The notes under the pieces: generated by a model | What the model saw: the letters and a program-made list of their open reading frames with translations, nothing else | Told to the model about the DNA's origin: nothing | Databases searched by the model: none | Program-made: the position numbers and the translations under genes | Shown here: positions 59,421 to 64,000 of the stretch, piece by piece | Numbering within the stretch: the stretch's first letter is position 1 | How the letters are laid out: every line of letters begins with the position of its first letter | Assembly: GCF_004307455.1 (NCBI RefSeq) | Contig: NZ_SEWX01000004.1 | Coordinates: 124,001-188,000, forward strand | Direction: 5' to 3' | Source of the DNA: Aquirufa nivalisilvae | GTDB taxonomy: Bacteria > Bacteroidota > Bacteroidia > Cytophagales > Spirosomataceae | Length of the DNA stretch: 64,000 bases

Positions 59421-62243
59421 ATGCGTACAGAGTATCAGTTTCGAGAAATTGAAAAGCAATGGCAGTCTTTTTGGGAGGCAAATAATACCTTTCAAGCAAA
59501 TGTAAATCCGAACAAACCTAAATATTATGTGTTGGATATGTTTCCATACCCATCTGGGGCAGGATTACACGTCGGACATCCGCTAGGGTACATTGCATCT
59601 GATATCATCTCGCGCTACAAGCGTTTGCAGGGATTTGAAGTGTTACATCCGATGGGTTTTGATTCCTTTGGTCTACCTGCCGAGCAATATGCCATACAAA
59701 CAGGGCAGCATCCTGCCTTAACTACTGAGCAAAATATCGCTAGATACATTGAGCAATTGAAAAACATGGGTTTTTCTTTTGATTGGAATAGAGAGGTAAG
59801 AACTTCAGATCCATCATATTATAAGTGGACCCAATGGATTTTCATGCAATTGTTCAATTCATGGTACAACCAGGCTTCTGATAAAGCGGAGTCAATCGAT
59901 TCTTTGATTCAAATTTTTGAAAAATCAGGCTCTATCAGAGTAAAAGCCGTTTGTGATGAAGAGGTTAAGCGCATTAGTGCAGAAGAGTGGAAGGCGTATT
60001 CAGAAGAAGAAAAGTATGCTTATTTATTAGCCTTCCGTTTAGCATTTTTGGATGATTCCGTAGTAAACTGGTGCCCTGCATTAGGGACCGTTTTAGCGAA
60101 TGATGAAGTTAAAGATGGTGTTTCAGAACGTGGAGGCCATCCCGTAGAACAAAAGAAAATGCGCCAGTGGTCGATGCGTATTACAGCTTATGCTGACCGA
60201 CTGTTGCGTGGATTGGAAGAGGTGGATTGGTCTGATTCATTGAAAGAACAGCAGCGCAATTGGATTGGAAAATCCATTGGGGCTGAGGTTGATTTTGATA
60301 TAGATAACCCAGCACTTTCTCATAAAAAAATCAAAGTGTTTACGACTCGTGTGGATACCATTTATGGGGTTTCCTTCATGGTGTTAGCACCAGAACATGA
60401 GTGGGTAGAAGAATTGACTACACCAGAGCAAAAAGAGGCTGTGGAGGCTTATGTGACTTGGGCGAAATCTCGTTCGGAACTAGATCGCGTTTCGGAAGTG
60501 AAGCAAGTGAGCGGTGTATTTACTGGATCATATGTGATTAATCCATTCAATGGAGAGCGTGTGCCTATTTATTTGGCTGATTATGTATTGGCTGGATATG
60601 GAACTGGAGCGGTAATGGGTGTGCCTTCGGGAGATCAGCGCGACTGGAACTTTGCTACACATTTTAATCTACCTATTATTCCGATTTTGGATGCTCAAAA
60701 GGATATAGAGAAACAAGCCGATGCGACTAAGGAAGGGAAATACATCAATTCTGAATTGATCAATGGAAAGACCTACCAAGAAGCTACCCCTATTCTTACT
60801 GCTTGGTTAGAAGAAAGAGGGATAGGCAAAGGTAAAATTCAGTACCGTATGCGCAATGCGGTATTTTCCCGTCAACGTTATTGGGGAGAACCAGTTCCGG
60901 TATATTTCAAACCAAATTCTAAAGGTGATTTATTGCCTTATTTGATTCAAGAAAGTGAATTGCCATTAGAGCTACCTAAAATTGATAAATATTTACCTAC
61001 AGAAACTGGCGAGCCACCATTAGGTCGTGCGGCAGATGTTTGGAAATACCAAGGTCAGTACGACTATGAATGGTCTACGATGCCAGGTTGGGCAGGTTCT
61101 TCTTGGTACTGGTACCGTTACATGGATGCCAAAAATGACCAGGAGTTCGCTTCTCAAGAGGCGGTGAATTATTGGAAAGCCGTGGATTTATACATTGGAG
61201 GTTCTGAGCACGCGACAGGGCACTTATTGTATTCTCGTTTTTGGAATAAATTCTTGAAAGATTTGGGCTATGTGCAGGAAGAAGAGTTTGCCAAAAAATT
61301 GATCAATCAAGGAATGATTCAGGGTAGATCTAATTTTGTCTACCGTGTGAAAAATGTGAGTCCAGCTACTTTTGTTTCTCATGGATTAAAGGACCAATAT
61401 GATGTAGCAGCCTTGCATGTGGATGTCAATATTGTTGAGAATGATGTATTGAACGTGGAGGCATTTAAATCTTCGAGAAACGATGTTCCTGCGGATGCTG
61501 TTTTTGTTTTAGAGGATGGAAAATATGTTTGTGGTTGGGAAGTGGAAAAAATGTCCAAATCCAAGTACAATGTGGTAAATCCAGATGATTTGATTGCCAA
61601 ATATGGAGCAGATACATTGCGTGTCTATGAAATGTTTTTAGGGCCATTGGAGCAATTTAAACCATGGAATACCAACAGTATTTCAGGCTCACACAATTTC
61701 TTAAGAAAGGTATGGCGTCTATTCTTTGATGAAACGACGCAAAAGGTAAAAATGGAAGATGCTCCAGCGAAGCCGGAAGAATTGAAGGTTTTACATACGG
61801 CTATCCGAAAAGTACATGAAGATTTAGAGCGTTATTCATTCAATACAGTCGTTTCTACCTTGATGATTTGTGTCAATGACTTGACACAATTGAAATGTCA
61901 TAAAAAGGCCATTTTAAAGGATTTAGTGCTATTATTATCTCCTTATGCGCCTCACATGGCAGAAGAGTTATGGCTAGCATTAGGTGGGGAGGCTGGAAGT
62001 ATTTCCCAAGCCAAATTCCCGGAGTTCAATTCGGCCTTTTTAGTGGAAGATGAATTTAATTATCCGATTTCATTCAATGGAAAAGTGAAATTGACCTTGT
62101 CTTTCTCGGCTACAGCAAGTCCTGCCGAAGTAGAAGCCGGCGTTTTAGCTCATGCTCAAGTTCAAAAAGTATTGGATGGTCAAACACCAAGTAAGATCAT
62201 CGTGGTGCCGAAGCGGATTGTGAATATTGTTTTGGCAAAATAG
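59421..62243 (+). CDS. leuS: Leucyl-tRNA synthetase
   Basis: 940 residues, long because of insertions usual in Bacteroidota. It charges tRNA-Leu. HIGH-type motif PYPSGAGLHVGHPLGY near residue 45 and KMSKSKYNVVNPDD near 710 are present; the CP1 editing domain lies between, with the zinc-type YWGEPVPVYF segment. Class I anticodon-binding helices fill the C-terminus, and the last ~60 residues end in GQTPSKIIVVPKRIVNIV. An extra stretch around residues 150-205 (DKAESIDSLIQIFEKSGS) is a lineage insertion. The stop is followed at once by a heptamer array. Confidence 0.97.
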   Translation: MRTEYQFREIEKQWQSFWEANNTFQANVNPNKPKYYVLDMFPYPSGAGLHVGHPLGYIASDIISRYKRLQGFEVLHPMGFDSFGLPAEQYAIQTGQHPALTTEQNIARYIEQLKNMGFSFDWNREVRTSDPSYYKWTQWIFMQLFNSWYNQASDKAESIDSLIQIFEKSGSIRVKAVCDEEVKRISAEEWKAYSEEEKYAYLLAFRLAFLDDSVVNWCPALGTVLANDEVKDGVSERGGHPVEQKKMRQWSMRITAYADRLLRGLEEVDWSDSLKEQQRNWIGKSIGAEVDFDIDNPALSHKKIKVFTTRVDTIYGVSFMVLAPEHEWVEELTTPEQKEAVEAYVTWAKSRSELDRVSEVKQVSGVFTGSYVINPFNGERVPIYLADYVLAGYGTGAVMGVPSGDQRDWNFATHFNLPIIPILDAQKDIEKQADATKEGKYINSELINGKTYQEATPILTAWLEERGIGKGKIQYRMRNAVFSRQRYWGEPVPVYFKPNSKGDLLPYLIQESELPLELPKIDKYLPTETGEPPLGRAADVWKYQGQYDYEWSTMPGWAGSSWYWYRYMDAKNDQEFASQEAVNYWKAVDLYIGGSEHATGHLLYSRFWNKFLKDLGYVQEEEFAKKLINQGMIQGRSNFVYRVKNVSPATFVSHGLKDQYDVAALHVDVNIVENDVLNVEAFKSSRNDVPADAVFVLEDGKYVCGWEVEKMSKSKYNVVNPDDLIAKYGADTLRVYEMFLGPLEQFKPWNTNSISGSHNFLRKVWRLFFDETTQKVKMEDAPAKPEELKVLHTAIRKVHEDLERYSFNTVVSTLMICVNDLTQLKCHKKAILKDLVLLLSPYAPHMAEELWLALGGEAGSISQAKFPEFNSAFLVEDEFNYPISFNGKVKLTLSFSATASPAEVEAGVLAHAQVQKVLDGQTPSKIIVVPKRIVNIVLAK

Positions 62244-62245
62244 TT

Positions 62246-62273
62246 GATGTAGAATGAAGAATGTAGAATGAAG
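62246..62273. repeat. Heptamer array just after leuS
   Basis: GATGTAG, AATGAAG, AATGTAG, AATGAAG in a row, starting three bases after the leuS stop. Confidence 0.75.
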
Positions 62274-62353
62274 AATTTTTCAGAAAAAGATTCTACTCGT
62301 TCATCAAATTTCTCTGGATTTAGATGAAAATAATAAATTGAACTTAGCACTCA

Positions 62354-62423
62354 ATTCTACATTTTACATTCTACATTCTACATTTTACATTTCACTACAT
62401 TCTTCATTCTACATTCTTGATTC
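62354..62423. repeat. Heptamer array at the sulfatase stop
   Basis: Ten 7-base units in two phases: ATTCTAC, ATTTTAC, ATTCTAC, ATTCTAC, ATTTTAC, ATTTCAC, then TACATTC, TTCATTC, TACATTC, TTGATTC. The stop of the minus-strand sulfatase gene lies in the second block. Confidence 0.75.
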
Positions 62424-63900
62424 TTGCAAGTAACTCCCTCATTTCCTTTACCTTCTCGGGATATTTCTCAAACAAGTTTTCGGATTCTTTGGGGTCGAGT
62501 TTGAGGTTAAATAATTGACCTGTGATGTGATTGGTAACTTTGACATTTCTAGGGTCTGTGAAACCACCTGAACCCAATCCTTCAACCCATTTCCATTCTC
62601 CTTGTCGGACTACCAAGTAACCTATGGAGGTCGTGAAAACCAAAGCCTCTTGCTCTGGAATTTCCTTGTTTTTCTGGGTCAATAAGGGATAAATACCATA
62701 ACTGTCGTTTTTACTAGGACTTTGACCTAGTATTTGTTGACAAGTAGCTAATAAACTCGTTTGAGAAACTAAGGCATTGGATATGCTTTTGGCTTTAACT
62801 TTCTTAGGCCAACGAACAATGAACGGTATTCGGTGCCCAGCTTCAAAGGCATCACCTTTCATGCCTCGCCATTCTCCAGCGGCCTGATGTTGAAATTCTT
62901 TTACGAAATTTTCTCTCCAATAGGGCCCATTATCACTCGTAAATATTACAATGGTATTTTCTTTCAAGCCTAAACTATCTAAGGTTTTCATGAGTTGACC
63001 CACCGAAGCATCAACTTGTTGGACGAAATCGCCATACTCACCAGCTTTGGAGCTCCCTTTGAATTTGTTTTGAGGAACCCATGGTGTATGCGGACCCGAA
63101 AAGGGAATGTACAAGAAAAAGGGGTTATTGGCTTTTTGACGGACCAAAAACTCCTTGGACTTATCAATGAAACGTGGCATTACACCATAGAAATCAAAGC
63201 TGGGAGCCATTTTCCCTTCTCGCCAAAATGGACCTGTATATCCCGAAGTTAATTTATTACCATCGGTATAGGCGGTAGGCTTCTCTACCAAATGTTGGTT
63301 TTCCAAATAGCAATAGGGCGGCATGTCCAATGATGCGGGCAATATATAGGAATAGTCGAATCCCACGGCCGCTGGACCACCCGTAGGGTCTTTGTCAAAA
63401 TCAATATGTTCTGGCTTCATTTCTTCCTGAATTCCATAATTTACTTGGGTTAAATTACCTTCAAACCCTGATTTTACGGCCCAGTCTAAACCCAAATGCC
63501 ATTTACCAACTACTCCAGTTTGATATCCTTGACTTTTCAGAAAAGAGGCCACGGTCACACGTTCTTTTTCAATCAAACTACGACTATAGCCACGCAATAC
63601 ACCCACAGGTAATTTACTTCGAAATGGATATTGTCCTGTCATGATGGCATATCGGGAAGGGGTACAAACTCCAGAAGCAGAATGGGCATCTAAAAAGCGC
63701 ATGCCTTCTTTGGCCAATTGATCAATGTGCGGCGTTGCAACTTTATCTCCTTGGGGATTATAGATGGAGATGTCTCCATAGCCCAAATCATCAGCTAAAA
63801 TGTAAATGATATTCGGTTTCTGGTTATTTTTCTTTTGTGCCAAACTAGGAAAGACCAAAGACAGACCAAACAAAATCGGAAAGATAAAACGTGTTTTCAT
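62404..63900 (-). CDS. Secreted arylsulfatase-like sulfatase
   Basis: 498 residues with signal peptide MKTRFIFPILFGLSLVFPSLA. The sulfatase signature CTPSRYAIMTGQ (Cys79-x-Pro-x-Arg83) shows a Cys-type enzyme that needs oxidation to formylglycine, by an FGE enzyme not in this window. Metal and active-site segments: ILADDLGYGD, GKWHLGL, PFFLYIPFSGPHTPW and IVIFTSDNGPYW. It should remove sulfate esters from glycans in the periplasm or outside. Its C-terminal NVE and stop lie in a heptamer array. It follows a possible cytochrome-like gene by one base. Confidence 0.93.
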   Translation of the reverse strand: MKTRFIFPILFGLSLVFPSLAQKKNNQKPNIIYILADDLGYGDISIYNPQGDKVATPHIDQLAKEGMRFLDAHSASGVCTPSRYAIMTGQYPFRSKLPVGVLRGYSRSLIEKERVTVASFLKSQGYQTGVVGKWHLGLDWAVKSGFEGNLTQVNYGIQEEMKPEHIDFDKDPTGGPAAVGFDYSYILPASLDMPPYCYLENQHLVEKPTAYTDGNKLTSGYTGPFWREGKMAPSFDFYGVMPRFIDKSKEFLVRQKANNPFFLYIPFSGPHTPWVPQNKFKGSSKAGEYGDFVQQVDASVGQLMKTLDSLGLKENTIVIFTSDNGPYWRENFVKEFQHQAAGEWRGMKGDAFEAGHRIPFIVRWPKKVKAKSISNALVSQTSLLATCQQILGQSPSKNDSYGIYPLLTQKNKEIPEQEALVFTTSIGYLVVRQGEWKWVEGLGSGGFTDPRNVKVTNHITGQLFNLKLDPKESENLFEKYPEKVKEMRELLARIKNVE

Positions 63901-63901
63901 G

Positions 63902-64000
63902 TTAATGTGCTAAGGAGTTTATCCAATCTTGAATCAATTTAATTCCTTCTTGATGCTTCATTTTCCTGCCTAGTTCAGGCATCATGATGCCCGGATCTAC
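63902..64000 (-). CDS. C-terminal end of an upstream gene, possibly c-type cytochrome-like (truncated by window edge)
   Basis: Only the last 32 residues are seen, ending in TAA one base before the sulfatase ATG. The sequence reads VDPGIMMPELGRKMKHQEGI then KLIQDWINSLAH. A Met-Pro followed by Leu-Gly-Arg and a final D-W-I-x-x-L pattern are common at the ends of cytochrome c domains (the Met serving as haem ligand), but that is suggestive only. The one-base gap indicates an operon with the sulfatase. Confidence 0.5.
   Translation of the reverse strand, partial: VDPGIMMPELGRKMKHQEGIKLIQDWINSLAH

Noticed and set aside
12922-62423. CRISPR or phase-variation repeats for the heptamer arrays
   Set aside because: Units are too short and too few for CRISPR, and they lie at gene ends rather than in promoters or coding starts, so phase variation is not supported.

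Overview
The window is a stretch of chromosome from a low-GC Bacteroidota, most probably an aerobic member of the Cytophagales. Four things point there: C-terminal sorting signals of the type IX secretion system (a gliding-motility-associated type B domain at the left edge, type A tails on two other secreted proteins), promoter-like TAnnTTTG elements, little use of Shine-Dalgarno sites, and conserved Bacteroidota neighbourhoods such as DUF1599 next to a BT_3928-like DoxX protein, RNase H1 with a viroplasmin domain, and an archaeal-type ProS. The genus cannot be fixed from the sequence alone.

Layout. 0-5 kb: end of a large secreted adhesin-like protein, a DUF393 protein, a lipoprotein esterase and fabD. 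5.2-6.7 kb: an islet holding the mobile mystery protein A/B pair (HTH regulator plus Fic protein) between two copies of a tRNA-Gln gene with its terminator; the right copy is degenerate. 6.8-12.9 kb: TPR lipoprotein, secreted sialate-O-acetylesterase-like protein, a stand-alone TonB plug protein, an AGE-family sugar epimerase and a PfkB sugar kinase. 13-20.6 kb: a variable stretch with a GyrI-like protein, DUF1801, a nuclease-helicase (DUF2075) fusion, DUF1398, an AraC regulator, an unknown protein, and an Old Yellow Enzyme facing an HxlR regulator. 20.7-38.1 kb: housekeeping genes (glmM, cysteine desulfurase, proS, aroK, folP, mogA, tcdA, trmN6-like, rnhA, aroQ, xerD). 38.2-39.3 kb: gene-free DNA made of two 508-bp tandem repeats. 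39.3-64 kb: alanine dehydrogenase, tsaE, an MlaE-like permease, an Anbu-proteasome cluster, pyrD, ftsK, a LolA-like gene, purQ, an M1 peptidase, an orphan contractile-tail-tube-like gene, ahcY, murF, a secreted FG-GAP protein, a TauE/SafE exporter, leuS, a sulfatase and the end of a possible cytochrome-like gene.

How genes work together. murF and glmM serve the cell wall; folP and a class IV aminotransferase overlap and may both serve folate; aroK and aroQ belong to the shikimate pathway; tsaE and tcdA act at successive stages of t6A/ct6A tRNA modification; alpha-E, Anbu and transglutaminase genes form the Anbu cluster, without its usual ATP-grasp partner here.

The most unusual signals lie outside genes: the tRNA-flanked Fic islet; 7-bp-periodic AT-rich arrays that repeatedly overlap or adjoin stop codons; the 508-bp tandem repeat downstream of xerD; two related long palindromes; and five convergent gene pairs whose stop codons interlock in a 4-base overlap. 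All functional statements are from reading the sequence and recalled family knowledge; no search was run.
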